Shown: positions 34,687 to 44,155 of the stretch, piece by piece | Position numbering within the stretch: the stretch's first letter is position 1 | How the letters are laid out: every line of letters starts with the position of its first letter | Origin: an uncultured Phycisphaeraceae bacterium | Lineage (GTDB): Bacteria > Planctomycetota > Phycisphaerae > Phycisphaerales > UBA1924 | Direction: 5' to 3' | DNA length: 64,000 nt | Assembly (NCBI GenBank): GCA_937899905.1 | Contig: CALCCF010000049.1 | Location: forward strand, 1-64,000 | Made by a program: the position numbers and the translations under genes | Notes under the pieces: model-generated | Database searches by the model: none | Told to the model about the DNA's origin: nothing | What the model saw: the letters and a program-made list of their open reading frames with translations, nothing else

Positions 34687-35399
34687 CGGGGCACCGCTTC
34701 GGCGTACCGAGTCGGGTCGGGAGTGCCAGCCTCCTCGAAGCCGCGCCGGCGGAGGATGCACGCGTCGCAACGCCCACACGCGAGCGGTCCATGGTCGCCG
34801 GGCAAGGGGTCGTAGCACGAGGTCGTCAGCGAGAAGTCGACGCCGGCTTCCAGGCCTGCGCGCACGATGCCGGACTTGCTGAGCTTGAGCAGCGGCGTGT
34901 GGATGGTCAGCGGTAGCCCGCTCTCGGTGCCACGACGTGTCGCCAGCTTTGCCGACTGGGCGAAGGACTCGACGAACTCGGGCCTGCAGTCGGGGTATCC
35001 GGAATAGTCCACCGCGTTGACGCCGACGAAGATGTCGCCCGCGCCCAACACCTCGGCGTAGGCCGTCGCGATCGAGAGGAACACGAGGTTGCGCGCCGGC
35101 ACGTAGGTCGATGGGATCGCGCCCGAGCCGGGCTCGGGGCTGTCCTTAGGCACGTGGCCGCCCGTGGTTAGTGAAGAGCCGGCGAACGGCGTGACGTCGA
35201 GCGAATACACCGTGTGTGATTCGGCCCCGAGCGAATCGGCGACGCGGGCCGAGCACTCGATCTCTGCCTTGTGGCGCTGCCCATAGTCGAACGTCAGCGC
35301 GTGGCACCGGAAGCCATCGCGTCTCGCGAGCGCGAGGCACGTAGCGCTATCGAGCCCGCCACTGAGCAGCACGACCGCGGTGCGCTCCAAAGCGGTCAT
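34683..35399 (-). CDS. queC: 7-cyano-7-deazaguanine synthase
   Basis: QueC turns 7-carboxy-7-deazaguanine into preQ0 with ammonia and ATP. The 238 residues carry the PP-loop LLSGGLDSATCLA near residue 11, the family motifs FDYGQRHKAEIE and YVPARNLVFLSIA, and a C-terminal zinc site built by CYD, CGRCDAC. Its start overlaps the trmB stop by 4 bases. With QueE and QueF it makes preQ1; the QueD step is not encoded here. Confidence 0.96.
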   Translation of the reverse strand: MTALERTAVVLLSGGLDSATCLALARRDGFRCHALTFDYGQRHKAEIECSARVADSLGAESHTVYSLDVTPFAGSSLTTGGHVPKDSPEPGSGAIPSTYVPARNLVFLSIATAYAEVLGAGDIFVGVNAVDYSGYPDCRPEFVESFAQSAKLATRRGTESGLPLTIHTPLLKLSKSGIVRAGLEAGVDFSLTTSCYDPLPGDHGPLACGRCDACILRRRGFEEAGTPDPTRYAEAVPR

Positions 35400-36133
35400 C
35401 GAGCATCCCCTCGCTTGCGCAATACGGCGCCCTTCGGCGTGGCGCCCCGTTCGGCGAACTTCTTCTCGAAATTGCTGCCGATGAGCCCACCCTCGGGTGC
35501 CGACGGCAGCTTGGGCAACGGCCCGCGTTCGAACGGTGTCGACAAAAAACCACTTGGGGTACCGCCGCACCAGCGCTCGAACTGGACCTCATAAAACGCC
35601 CAGAGCTCCTCGTGGTCGGTGGCCAGCCTGAGCTCGCTGTCTGCTCTCAGCACTCGCCAGCAGTCGGCCAGGAACTCGTCCTGAAGCACCCGATTCTTGT
35701 GGTGCTTCCGTTTGGGCCAGGGATCGGAGTAGTACAGGTGGATGGTGTGGACGCAGGCGTCTTGTGTGCGCCACTTCAGGAATGCGACGGCGTCTCCACG
35801 CAGCACTCGCGCATTGCGCACGCCCGTGGACTCCTGCAAGCGGCGCACGCGGTCGGCCGTGTAGTAGTACACGTCCGGGTCCTGCTCGATAGCCAGGAAG
35901 TTGTGCGCCGGCCTCGCCCGCGCGGCTTCGACAAGGTACCCACCCTTGCCCGGCCCGACCTCGATCTCAAGGGGGCGATCCGGGTGCTGGAACCAGGCCG
36001 AGGGATCGCGGCGTGCGGCTTCCGGGCGATCGAGCAGGTCGTCGGGGAGCGTGCCAAGCTCGTCCTTGGTCACGCCTACCACGCCCGGCGCGTCGTCGAG
36101 TGTCTTTCCGCGTCCCAGGTCCGTGCCCATCAT
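35396..36133 (-). CDS. trmB: tRNA (guanine-N7-)-methyltransferase
   Basis: TrmB methylates N7 of G46 in the variable loop of tRNAs, with SAM as donor. The 245 residues have the SAM-binding IEVGPGKGGYLVEAA near residue 62 and the family hallmark YYSDPWPKRKHHKNR. Two ATG codons stand in tandem (36133 and 36130). I chose the first, which overlaps the TGA of the acetyltransferase gene; GGGGGG upstream may serve as ribosome site. It is the second gene of a four-gene operon with queC and queE. Confidence 0.93.
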   Translation of the reverse strand: MMGTDLGRGKTLDDAPGVVGVTKDELGTLPDDLLDRPEAARRDPSAWFQHPDRPLEIEVGPGKGGYLVEAARARPAHNFLAIEQDPDVYYYTADRVRRLQESTGVRNARVLRGDAVAFLKWRTQDACVHTIHLYYSDPWPKRKHHKNRVLQDEFLADCWRVLRADSELRLATDHEELWAFYEVQFERWCGGTPSGFLSTPFERGPLPKLPSAPEGGLIGSNFEKKFAERGATPKGAVLRKRGDAR

Positions 36134-36744
36134 GAGCCCCCCGCGGCCGCGGTGACGGGCTTGCTCATGATGAGGCTCAAGTAGTTGGTGTAGGGCCACT
36201 GCCACGTTTGCACGACGCGGTACCCCCGACGCTCGTAGTACGCGCGGAGCGGGGCGTCGGGCTCGGCCATGCTCAGGGCCAGCTCGGTGCACCCGAGCGA
36301 CACTGTTTCTTGCTCGACGCGATCCAGGAGTGCCCGCCCGACGCCAGAGCGTTGGAGCAGCGGGTCGACTGCGAACTGGGAGAAGTGCGTCACGCCGGTG
36401 CGCAGGAACCACGGCGGGAAGCCGGCGTCCTCGCGTTCTTGCAAGAGGATCGTGCCGAGCAGGCGGTCGGCGAAGTCCCCCGAGGGTGACCCGCGGCCCG
36501 GGCGGAGGGCGACGAAGGTCTGGCCTCGATAGCAGCGTTGGCGCGTGACTTCGATGCTCTGGCGACCCGCGAGCGGGGCCAGCCCCTGCTCCAGTTGGCC
36601 GGCATACGCCCGGTGGAGCAGGGCCGTGATAGGCGCGATCGGATCGGTCGCCAGAAGCGTGCGCACCTCGAACTCGACCGCCGCGGCTGGCGTGACTCGT
36701 GCTGCTAAGGGCGTGTGTGTCCGGGTTGTATCAGGGGTGTCCAT
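36130..36744 (-). CDS. GNAT-family N-acetyltransferase
   Basis: A 204-residue acetyltransferase with the acetyl-CoA-binding pattern FAVDPLLQRSGVGRALLDRVE and the following AYYERRGYRVV. The substrate is unknown. The start is uncertain: ATG 36744 gives a normal N-terminus, while an ATG at 36786 would add 14 residues. It opens the trmB-queC-queE operon, so a role with tRNA is possible but not shown by the sequence. It is transcribed away from the thioesterase gene. Confidence 0.75.
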   Translation of the reverse strand: MDTPDTTRTHTPLAARVTPAAAVEFEVRTLLATDPIAPITALLHRAYAGQLEQGLAPLAGRQSIEVTRQRCYRGQTFVALRPGRGSPSGDFADRLLGTILLQEREDAGFPPWFLRTGVTHFSQFAVDPLLQRSGVGRALLDRVEQETVSLGCTELALSMAEPDAPLRAYYERRGYRVVQTWQWPYTNYLSLIMSKPVTAAAGGS

Positions 36745-36802
36745 ACAACGGTCGATGGGGTGGCGGTGTGTCGGATTGGGAGGCAAACGCTAGACTCGCC
36801 GC

Positions 36803-37282
36803 GTGCCCGCAACGAGCCCACACGACCCATCCGGCCCATCCCAGGCCGCCTCGATCGACATTCGCGTCCGGTATTGCGAGTGTGATCCTATGGGCGTGGC
36901 GCACCACGCCAGCTTTGTGCCTTGGCTCGAGATGGCTCGTACCGAGGCCTTGAGGGCTTTGGGGCGTACCTATGCCCAGATGGAAGCCGATGGCGTGTAC
37001 CTCGTGGTCACCAATCTCGACATCCGGTACCGCCGGCCTGCGCGGTACGACGATGTTCTACGCGTCTCCTGTCGGGCCGAGATCGCCGGCCGCGCCCGCC
37101 TGCGGCACCACTACGTGGTCGAGCTGGTCGAGACCGGTGATCAGCGCACGAGTCGGCTGGATGATCAACCGCTGGCTACGGGAAGCACGGAGCTGGCGTG
37201 CGTCGACGGTCAGGGGAGGCCAGTCTCCATGCCCGCGTGGCTGAGCGAACTGATTCCCGATCGAGCGGGCGCGCGAGACTGA
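36803..37282 (+). CDS. acyl-CoA thioesterase, YbgC/4HBT family
   Basis: A 159-residue hot-dog-fold thioesterase. IDIRVRYCECDPMGVAHHASFVPWLEMARTEAL carries the catalytic Asp in the YxxCDxMGVAHHA pattern of the 4-hydroxybenzoyl-CoA/YbgC group. It should hydrolyse short acyl-CoA or acyl-ACP thioesters. The GTG start lies 6 bases after TAGACT and has no ribosome binding site, which suggests a leaderless transcript. The large AsmA-like gene begins 26 bases after its stop. Confidence 0.87.
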   Translation: MPATSPHDPSGPSQAASIDIRVRYCECDPMGVAHHASFVPWLEMARTEALRALGRTYAQMEADGVYLVVTNLDIRYRRPARYDDVLRVSCRAEIAGRARLRHHYVVELVETGDQRTSRLDDQPLATGSTELACVDGQGRPVSMPAWLSELIPDRAGARD

Positions 37283-37308
37283 TCCCCCACACGCACTCCG
37301 GAGAGCGC

Positions 37309-40300
37309 ATGCCCCAAGGCGAGGCGAAGAACTCCAAGGCTACCAAGCGCGGTCGGCTCCGCGGCCGGTGGTCGAAGCGCCTGGCGTTCGCGGCGATCGC
37401 GTGCCTCTTGCTTGCGCTGCTGGGCGCCGGGCTCGTGTTCACGCCTGTTGCCGGAGTGCTCATCCGGCCCAAGCTTGAACGGGAACTCGGCGTTGAGACC
37501 AGCGGCGGGTCACTTCGATTGGATCTCGGCGGCGACGTCATCATTCGTAACGTCACGTTCAGCGTGCCGGAGTCGACGAACGGCAATGGTCCGAAGGGTG
37601 ATGCCGCCCGGTTTCTGATCGTGAAGCGCGGCCAGGTGCTGCTGTGGTGGCGAGGCAAGGTCCGAGGCCAGAGCCTCGTGCGCCGGGTCGAGGTCTTCGA
37701 TGCCGATGTCGTTCTCAGCAAGCCGCTCGATGACTTCGACCTGAACATCTTGGGGATCGAGCCGCCAGCCCCGAAGCCGGGAACCACACCAGCGCCACTG
37801 CCGAGCATCGTCGTGCACAAGGCCAGCGTGCTGTTGGGCGAGCATAACGCTGACGGTGACGTGTTCGAGCTGAGGACGCTGCCGATGGTCGCGTCGCTGC
37901 GCGCTTCCCAGGAAGAGCTTGGTGCGTACGACGTGACGGCGTTCGAGGATCCGAGCCTGAGCACGAGCCGCAAGCCCCTTCGATTCCAAGGGCGTTTGAG
38001 CCCGACGGGTTTCTCGGGTGACCTTGGCGCGATCGACATGGCCGACTTTCCGCCGAGCACGATCCCGCAGCAGCTTCGCGAGGCGTATACGGAGCTGCGC
38101 GTCAGCGGCCGCACGCGCGGGGCGACGGTTCGCTATGACGAAGCGTTCGACGTGCTCGAGCTCGTGCTCGACGTCCAGGAGGCGTCATCGACTCCGGCCC
38201 CGTTCATGGACGACACGGACATCGATGCCCGGCTGAATCTGCGGATTCCCGTGCCCACGGACGAAGACGGCACGCTGCGACCACTCATTCCCGCCAGTGG
38301 CAGCGGCCTGGTTCGGCTGATCCAACGTCCGCTGCCTCGATTGGGCAACAGTGTTCCCTGGGAACGCATCCAGGCGCCGCCGGAACCCGGAGAGTCGGGC
38401 ATCGGCAAGCGTTCGCTCATGGTCGAGGGCGTGCTGCGCAGCACCATCGAGGACGCGTCGGCGTCCCTCGACGTCCGGCTGTGGCTCGGCGGCGGCGAGC
38501 CGCTCTACGAGTTTGAGGTCGCCACGACCGAGCCGTACCGAATCGATCAGGGCACGCCGTGGCTGGCTCGCCCCGCGCCGGTGCTCGAGAAGCTCTCGGA
38601 GCTACTCGACATGCTGGGGTCGGAGGGAACGGTTTCGTTGGCGGCCACGGTGTCACAGGTCGCCGAAGGCAACGGTGTCCGGCAGGTCGTCCAGGGATCG
38701 GGCTCCATTCGCGATGGCGCGATGCGGTTTCGCTACTTCCCGTATCCGGTCATGGGTGTCAACGGCTCGATCGAGATCGATGACGGGCAGATCCGCCTGA
38801 CGGGGCTTCGCGGCTCGACACCGTCGGGTAGCCCGGTGTTGGCTTCGACGGTTGTTTCCCTGGATCAGGTCGCGACTGGAGTGGATGTCGATGTGCGAGC
38901 ATTCGGTATCCCATATGACGAGGCCTTGCAAGACACTCTGGATGAGATTGCGCCCGAAATCCGAGAGATCATCCTGAACGAGCGCGAGTATGCGCGGCTC
39001 ATGGACGAGGGCTTGATCCGCTCGCCCGGAGGGGCCGGCCGAGCGCCATCATTTGCGCTTGGTGGTGAAGCCGATGCGAGGGTACGGGTCACGCGAACGC
39101 CAGGCGTCATGGGCAGCACGACGCTGGACATCGATGTACGCTCAACGCGGCTTGGGTTGCTACCCGAAGCGTTCCCCGTCCCGATCATCGGCACGGATGT
39201 CGATCTCAACATCTCCCTGCCTCCCGATCTGGAGACCACGTACAAGGGATTGCCGCGGCTGCTTCGAATCTCGACCGACGATGCGAGCGTGACTTCTCTC
39301 GCGGGCGGCGATGCTCGCGTTGCTGTGGACATCACGGTGCCCATCGATCGGACGACCAGTGCCGAACGATCGACCACCGTCGACGTTCAGATTGATGCGC
39401 GCGACGTGCCCATCCACCCGCCGTTGCTGGCGGCGGTTCCCGGTGCCGGCGATGGTGATCCGTCCGGGGCGCTGCCCCGAGGGCCTCGGGGGCTGTTGGA
39501 AGATCTCGGCCCGAGCGGTGAGATCGGGGCTCGTGTGAGCGTGGTTCGTGATGCAAACGGTGGTCTGGACTGGTCGGCCGAGATCTTGCCGAACAATGCG
39601 ACCTTCCAGCCAGCTGCGATCGAGGCCCGGCGACCGTTCCGTGTGCTTCGTGTCAACGGCACGGTCTACATCGATGGAGAGGGGCTGCGCGGCGAACTCG
39701 AAGGCCGAGCCGATCGCGGGGGTCAAATCCGTTCGACGTTCCGCTCGGACTTCGGCGAGGAGAGCGTGCTCGCGGTGGTTACGTCCGAGGCCCTCAATCT
39801 CGAGTCGAGGGTTGAGGATGCGGTCGCCGTTTTCGCGCCCGAAGTGGGCCGACAACTGGCGCTCGCACGATCGGAGTACGAGGTCGAAGGTGTGGCCAAT
39901 GTTGTGACTAGCGTGCAGATCCGAGATGGCACTACTACGGCCGAGGTTCGTGGCTCTGCTATCGACCGACTGCGCTTCAACTGGCTCGAGGGCCGCATGG
40001 GCATCGATGACGGCCGCGGCAGCGTGGTCGTCACGACAACGGATGCGGGACCGTTGATCACGTTTGACCGGATGGTTGCCAACGGCACGTACAACGAGGA
40101 GCCGTTTGGGCGTGTGCGGATGCGGGGCGAGATCCCGATGGATGCCCTCCGCGAGCGAGGGTCGACCTACGCGGATGCCACGGTCGTGGATCTCGAAATC
40201 CAGGGCGGCTCATTGGACTCTCCGTTGCTGCTTGCGCTCGCCTCGAATCGTGGTGGCGACGGCTTGGGTGCGTTGCTGGAGGCTTGGCAGGTTCGTGGGG

Positions 40301-41796
40301 AGTACGACGCGTTGGTCGCGATCGAGACCGTGGCGTACGGCGGCCACGGACCTGGCATCAAGCCGCTTCGCCACTTCGAACTCTCGCCCTATGACGCGTC
40401 CATCTTCCGGCATGGTGAGCGGTTTGTCGTGCCGTGGCTCAGCGGCGTGGTCAGCGGCCAAGAGATGCTCCCCAGTGAGGAGGGGCCCGGTGGCGCGACC
40501 ACCTACTCGGGAGAGCTTGATCACCTCACGCTTGGCGGTGACGACTGGTGGATTAGCCTGGACGGGTATTGGCGCTCCGATGGCTTCGGGCGCTCGGTCT
40601 TAGAAGCCGACCTCGATGGCGAGATCGACGCACCCGGTTCAACGCCCGATCGCCGCCACGGTGTACCGACACCCATCTTTGGCTTGGCCCCTGTCGCGAT
40701 CGTGCGTTCCTTCGACGCCCTGTCGTTGCAGAGCGATGGCCCGCTGGGCATCGAGAACGGTGTGCTGCGTCTGGTGAAGCGACCGCTCGAAGAACTCCAC
40801 ACGCGGTTCGAGTCGGAAGTGTCCTTCGGCAGCGCCCGCTTTGGGAGCCGGCCAGTTGCTAGCGGCACCGACTCTGAGGACGCGGTTCTCCAGGGTGGTG
40901 CGAGGTCCATCGTCGAGTTGCGTGACGGCGTGATCCGGCTGAACAGCGATACAGAGCACTTCACGCTGCTGGGCTCGGTCGGGGTCGAAGCCGAGGAGGG
41001 GAAGATCTGGGATCTCAGCTTCGAGGACGTCGGGCTCGACGCGCTGATCGGCCGTGATCGGGTCATCGAACTGGAGGATCTTCGGTTCGCCGTGGGAGGC
41101 GGGCGGATGGCCGGGCGTGGCCGCGTCATGCTTCCGGATTTGCCCCGGGACCCGGTTGGGTATGAGCTCGACCTCTCTGGTGCGGGGCTCGACACCGAAC
41201 GGTTCATTGCCGCCATTCAGGACCGCACTTTTGCTGGCGACCGCTCCGCGGGCGACCTCGATCTTTCGCTCGGGTTGGCCGGTAACTTCGGTGATGCGCA
41301 GAGCATGCGAGGACGAGGCTCGATGCGGATCCGCGAGGGCTCGCCGGTCGATCTGCCCGTGGCCATTCGTGCGGCGGTCGAGGCTCTGAACGTGAACTTT
41401 GGCGCCGAGCAGTATGACGCGATGAACGCCGAGTTCTTCGTCGTTGGCGAGACCGTGACCTTCACACGGCTCTCCGTGAGTTCACCGTCGGTTGTGCTCA
41501 ATGGTCTGGGCACGGTCGATGTGGCCGATGGAGGGCTGGACTTCGCGATCACGTCACGGTCAGCCAACGAGACCTCGGTGGGCAGTTTCTTCCGATTCCT
41601 CCGGGATGTCATCGTTGGGATCGAATTGCGCGGTACGCTTGACGCGCCCTCCCCCGCGCCACGGCCGCAGGCGTTGCTGGGCCCGTTTGACCGCTTGCGC
41701 CGAGTGATGCAGGGCGGCCTGACGTACGAGGAATGGGAGCGGGAACGCCTCCGCCGATACACGGACGCCCAGGGTGAGTCGCGCAGCGGTTGGTAG
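37309..41796 (+). CDS. very large AsmA-like envelope protein
   Basis: A 1495-residue protein with one membrane helix near residues 25-50 (AFAAIACLLLALLGAGLVF) and a long beta-rich periplasmic part. The repeated short strands, the motif LNGLGTVDVADGGLDF near the C-terminus and the end GIELRGTLDAPSPAP resemble the AsmA/YhdP/TamB superfamily. Such proteins form long grooves that carry phospholipids between inner and outer membrane. GGAGAG lies 4 bases before the ATG. The exact subfamily is unclear. It follows an acyl-thioesterase gene, which would fit a lipid theme. Confidence 0.75.
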   Translation: MPQGEAKNSKATKRGRLRGRWSKRLAFAAIACLLLALLGAGLVFTPVAGVLIRPKLERELGVETSGGSLRLDLGGDVIIRNVTFSVPESTNGNGPKGDAARFLIVKRGQVLLWWRGKVRGQSLVRRVEVFDADVVLSKPLDDFDLNILGIEPPAPKPGTTPAPLPSIVVHKASVLLGEHNADGDVFELRTLPMVASLRASQEELGAYDVTAFEDPSLSTSRKPLRFQGRLSPTGFSGDLGAIDMADFPPSTIPQQLREAYTELRVSGRTRGATVRYDEAFDVLELVLDVQEASSTPAPFMDDTDIDARLNLRIPVPTDEDGTLRPLIPASGSGLVRLIQRPLPRLGNSVPWERIQAPPEPGESGIGKRSLMVEGVLRSTIEDASASLDVRLWLGGGEPLYEFEVATTEPYRIDQGTPWLARPAPVLEKLSELLDMLGSEGTVSLAATVSQVAEGNGVRQVVQGSGSIRDGAMRFRYFPYPVMGVNGSIEIDDGQIRLTGLRGSTPSGSPVLASTVVSLDQVATGVDVDVRAFGIPYDEALQDTLDEIAPEIREIILNEREYARLMDEGLIRSPGGAGRAPSFALGGEADARVRVTRTPGVMGSTTLDIDVRSTRLGLLPEAFPVPIIGTDVDLNISLPPDLETTYKGLPRLLRISTDDASVTSLAGGDARVAVDITVPIDRTTSAERSTTVDVQIDARDVPIHPPLLAAVPGAGDGDPSGALPRGPRGLLEDLGPSGEIGARVSVVRDANGGLDWSAEILPNNATFQPAAIEARRPFRVLRVNGTVYIDGEGLRGELEGRADRGGQIRSTFRSDFGEESVLAVVTSEALNLESRVEDAVAVFAPEVGRQLALARSEYEVEGVANVVTSVQIRDGTTTAEVRGSAIDRLRFNWLEGRMGIDDGRGSVVVTTTDAGPLITFDRMVANGTYNEEPFGRVRMRGEIPMDALRERGSTYADATVVDLEIQGGSLDSPLLLALASNRGGDGLGALLEAWQVRGEYDALVAIETVAYGGHGPGIKPLRHFELSPYDASIFRHGERFVVPWLSGVVSGQEMLPSEEGPGGATTYSGELDHLTLGGDDWWISLDGYWRSDGFGRSVLEADLDGEIDAPGSTPDRRHGVPTPIFGLAPVAIVRSFDALSLQSDGPLGIENGVLRLVKRPLEELHTRFESEVSFGSARFGSRPVASGTDSEDAVLQGGARSIVELRDGVIRLNSDTEHFTLLGSVGVEAEEGKIWDLSFEDVGLDALIGRDRVIELEDLRFAVGGGRMAGRGRVMLPDLPRDPVGYELDLSGAGLDTERFIAAIQDRTFAGDRSAGDLDLSLGLAGNFGDAQSMRGRGSMRIREGSPVDLPVAIRAAVEALNVNFGAEQYDAMNAEFFVVGETVTFTRLSVSSPSVVLNGLGTVDVADGGLDFAITSRSANETSVGSFFRFLRDVIVGIELRGTLDAPSPAPRPQALLGPFDRLRRVMQGGLTYEEWERERLRRYTDAQGESRSGW

Positions 41797-41844
41797 GCTT
41801 GCGGCGCCCCTTGGAGGGCGACACCCCCGGCTATCCTTGGGCTC

Positions 41845-42927
41845 ATGCAAGAACACCAAGACGCAGATAGTTCCGAGCCGACGGCCACACCATCGCGCGG
41901 TCGCACCGACTGGAAGGAGATCGGGGCCCGGATCGATGATCTGGTGGACATGGTCGCGGCCGAGTCTACCGAAGCGTTCGATCGAAAGCTGGTCGCCGAC
42001 CTGCTGGCCTCTGGCCTGAAGCTGCTCCCCGACGGCCGCGACCGCGGCGAGCTCAAGCTGATGACCGCGGCGTTCAAGGAGCTGCGATACGCCTACCGGG
42101 TGTTCGGTCGGTACGCCCACGCCCACAAGGTCACGATCTTCGGCTCGGCGCGCACGCCAGAGGACCACCCGGATTACATCTCGTGCGTGGACTTCTCCAA
42201 GCGAATGGCCGAGGCCGGATGGATGGTGATCACCGGAGCCGGCGACGGCATCATGAAGGCCGGGCATGTCGGCCCGGGGAAGGCCGCCAGCTTCGGTGTT
42301 GCCATCCGGCTGCCGTTCGAGACCACGGCCAATACCGTGATTCACGGCGATGAGAAGCTCATCCACTTCCGTTACTTCTTCACGCGCAAGCTCATGTTCT
42401 TGTCCCAGGCCGAGGCGGTGGCGCTGTTCCCCGGCGGCTTCGGCACGATGGATGAGGCCTACGAGACGCTCACGCTGATCCAGACCGGTAAGAGCGGCAT
42501 GCTGCCCATCGTGATGCTCGAGGGTGAGGGCGGCGGATACTGGGACGAGTTCCACGCCTTCGCGCGCAACGCGTTGCTGAGCCGGCAGATGATCGGCGAG
42601 GACGACACGGCGCTGTACTACCACGCGAAGGATCCTCACGACGCGGTGCGACACGTCCTCGACTTCTACCGCAATTACCACAGTTCGCGGTATGTTGGCG
42701 ACGATCTCGTCATCCGGGTCCGCCGACGGCTCGAAGATGCCAACCTCGAGGTCCTCAACCAGGAATTCACCCGGTTGGTCAAGAGCGGGAAGATCCGCCA
42801 GGGCGGCCCGCTCGAACAGGAAGACGACCACTTAGACTATCCGAGGATCATTTTCACCCATACGCGACGGGACTTTGGCATGGTCCGCAAGCTCATCGAC
42901 CGGATCAACGAGCTCGACGCGTCGTAG
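41845..42927 (+). CDS. LOG-family nucleotide 5'-monophosphate nucleosidase-like protein
   Basis: A 360-residue protein. VTIFGSARTPEDHPDY, WMVITGAGDGIMKAG and the hallmark FPGGFGTMDEAYETL place it in the LOG/lysine-decarboxylase-like family, whose members split nucleoside monophosphates into base and ribose 5-phosphate (cytokinin activation in plants, PpnN in E. coli). About 90 residues precede the core and 100 follow it. The ATG lies 7 bases after TATCCT without a clear ribosome site, so it may be leaderless. The next gene starts 7 bases after its stop. Confidence 0.85.
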   Translation: MQEHQDADSSEPTATPSRGRTDWKEIGARIDDLVDMVAAESTEAFDRKLVADLLASGLKLLPDGRDRGELKLMTAAFKELRYAYRVFGRYAHAHKVTIFGSARTPEDHPDYISCVDFSKRMAEAGWMVITGAGDGIMKAGHVGPGKAASFGVAIRLPFETTANTVIHGDEKLIHFRYFFTRKLMFLSQAEAVALFPGGFGTMDEAYETLTLIQTGKSGMLPIVMLEGEGGGYWDEFHAFARNALLSRQMIGEDDTALYYHAKDPHDAVRHVLDFYRNYHSSRYVGDDLVIRVRRRLEDANLEVLNQEFTRLVKSGKIRQGGPLEQEDDHLDYPRIIFTHTRRDFGMVRKLIDRINELDAS

Positions 42928-42933
42928 ACAACC

Positions 42934-44046
42934 ATGACCTGCAGCCGCCGCAAGAGGTCGCACGCCTACATCCGTGGTCTCGCGCTCAGTGGATGCGCGT
43001 GCATTGCAGTGTGCGCGCTGATGGCTGGTTGCGGGACCAGCGTCCGGCTGCCCGACTCTCCCCCTCCGGTCGAAACCGATCCCGTGTTGCCCGTTGCGGG
43101 CTTCGGCATGGAACTTCGGTTGTGGGATCTCGACGCGTCGTCGTGGCGAAGGGCCCGCACGAACGCCCAGCTCGCGGAGCTGTATGAGCAGTGGCAGGAG
43201 ATTCTTGCGCAACGCGAGCAGAGCGCCGACGACGCAGCCGGACCGCAGCGTGATGCTGCACCGGATTCGGCGACAGCACCGGGAAGTACGTTTGGTCCGC
43301 CAAGCGATGAATCAGCGTCCGAACCCCAGACGTTTGAGGCATTTGTTGAGTCAAGCGGGGCCACCCTGCCCCAGCGGCCTGGGCGAGAGTCATTCGAGCG
43401 TTACGCGTCCCTGCGCGGATCGATTGAGTCCCAGTCAGAATCTGTCTGGCGTCGCAATGGCGTTGAGTTCGCACTGGTTCCGATCCAAGAACTGGCCCAG
43501 CTGCGGACCGAGATGGGTGTGCGCAGGCCGCTCGAGCGTACGTGGTGGGGATCGACCACAGAATGGTCTCGGATGCTCGGCAATCGGTGGATGGAAGCGC
43601 GGCGGTTCGAGACCGACGCCGGGCCGCTCGAACTCGGCGCGGGTCGCTTCGGCCTTGTTGGGCGGGCATGGGCCGCTCCGGGCCTCAGCGAGCCCGTGCT
43701 GCGCCTTGACCTCTGCCCGCAGTTCGTGCCCCAGCGCAGCCGCGCCGAGCGTCTGGAATCACGGCTCCAGTCTCGCCTGACTGATGATGCCGGGTTGGCC
43801 GATGCAATTTCTGAAGGCGCAGTGTTCGAGCGGCTCGCACTGCATGCTTCGGTGCCGCGTGGGTACGCCCTGGTCGTCGCGGCGACACCAACGGAGGCCA
43901 GCGGACCGCCCATTGGTCCGGCGATCGAGAGCTCAACGCTTGGGCAGGCGTTGTTTTCTCGCCCAGGCCCAGATGGACGGAGCAAGCCGCTCGCTCTTGT
44001 CATCGTCCCGGTGCTGCCGGAGTGGTACGGGCTGGATGGCGGCTGA
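42934..44046 (+). CDS. lipoprotein of unknown function
   Basis: A 370-residue exported protein with a long, Cys-containing signal peptide and the lipobox LMAGC near residue 33. The mature part is rich in Arg, Glu and Pro. A disordered-looking stretch near residues 90-140 (QQRDAAPDSATAPGSTFG-like) is followed by an ordered C-terminal half with LRLDLCPQFVPQRSR and ALVVAATPTEASGPP. I recognise no family. It starts 7 bases after the LOG-family gene, so the two are co-transcribed. Confidence 0.7.
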   Translation: MTCSRRKRSHAYIRGLALSGCACIAVCALMAGCGTSVRLPDSPPPVETDPVLPVAGFGMELRLWDLDASSWRRARTNAQLAELYEQWQEILAQREQSADDAAGPQRDAAPDSATAPGSTFGPPSDESASEPQTFEAFVESSGATLPQRPGRESFERYASLRGSIESQSESVWRRNGVEFALVPIQELAQLRTEMGVRRPLERTWWGSTTEWSRMLGNRWMEARRFETDAGPLELGAGRFGLVGRAWAAPGLSEPVLRLDLCPQFVPQRSRAERLESRLQSRLTDDAGLADAISEGAVFERLALHASVPRGYALVVAATPTEASGPPIGPAIESSTLGQALFSRPGPDGRSKPLALVIVPVLPEWYGLDGG

Positions 44047-44155
44047 CCCGCCTCTGGCATCACCCCCAGGGGGCTGAAGCACCCGCGCCGCTATCATCGA
44101 CACCTCGCTGGGCTGCGGCCTGGCTCCAAACGACCGTGCCGGAGCGTGCGTCCCG

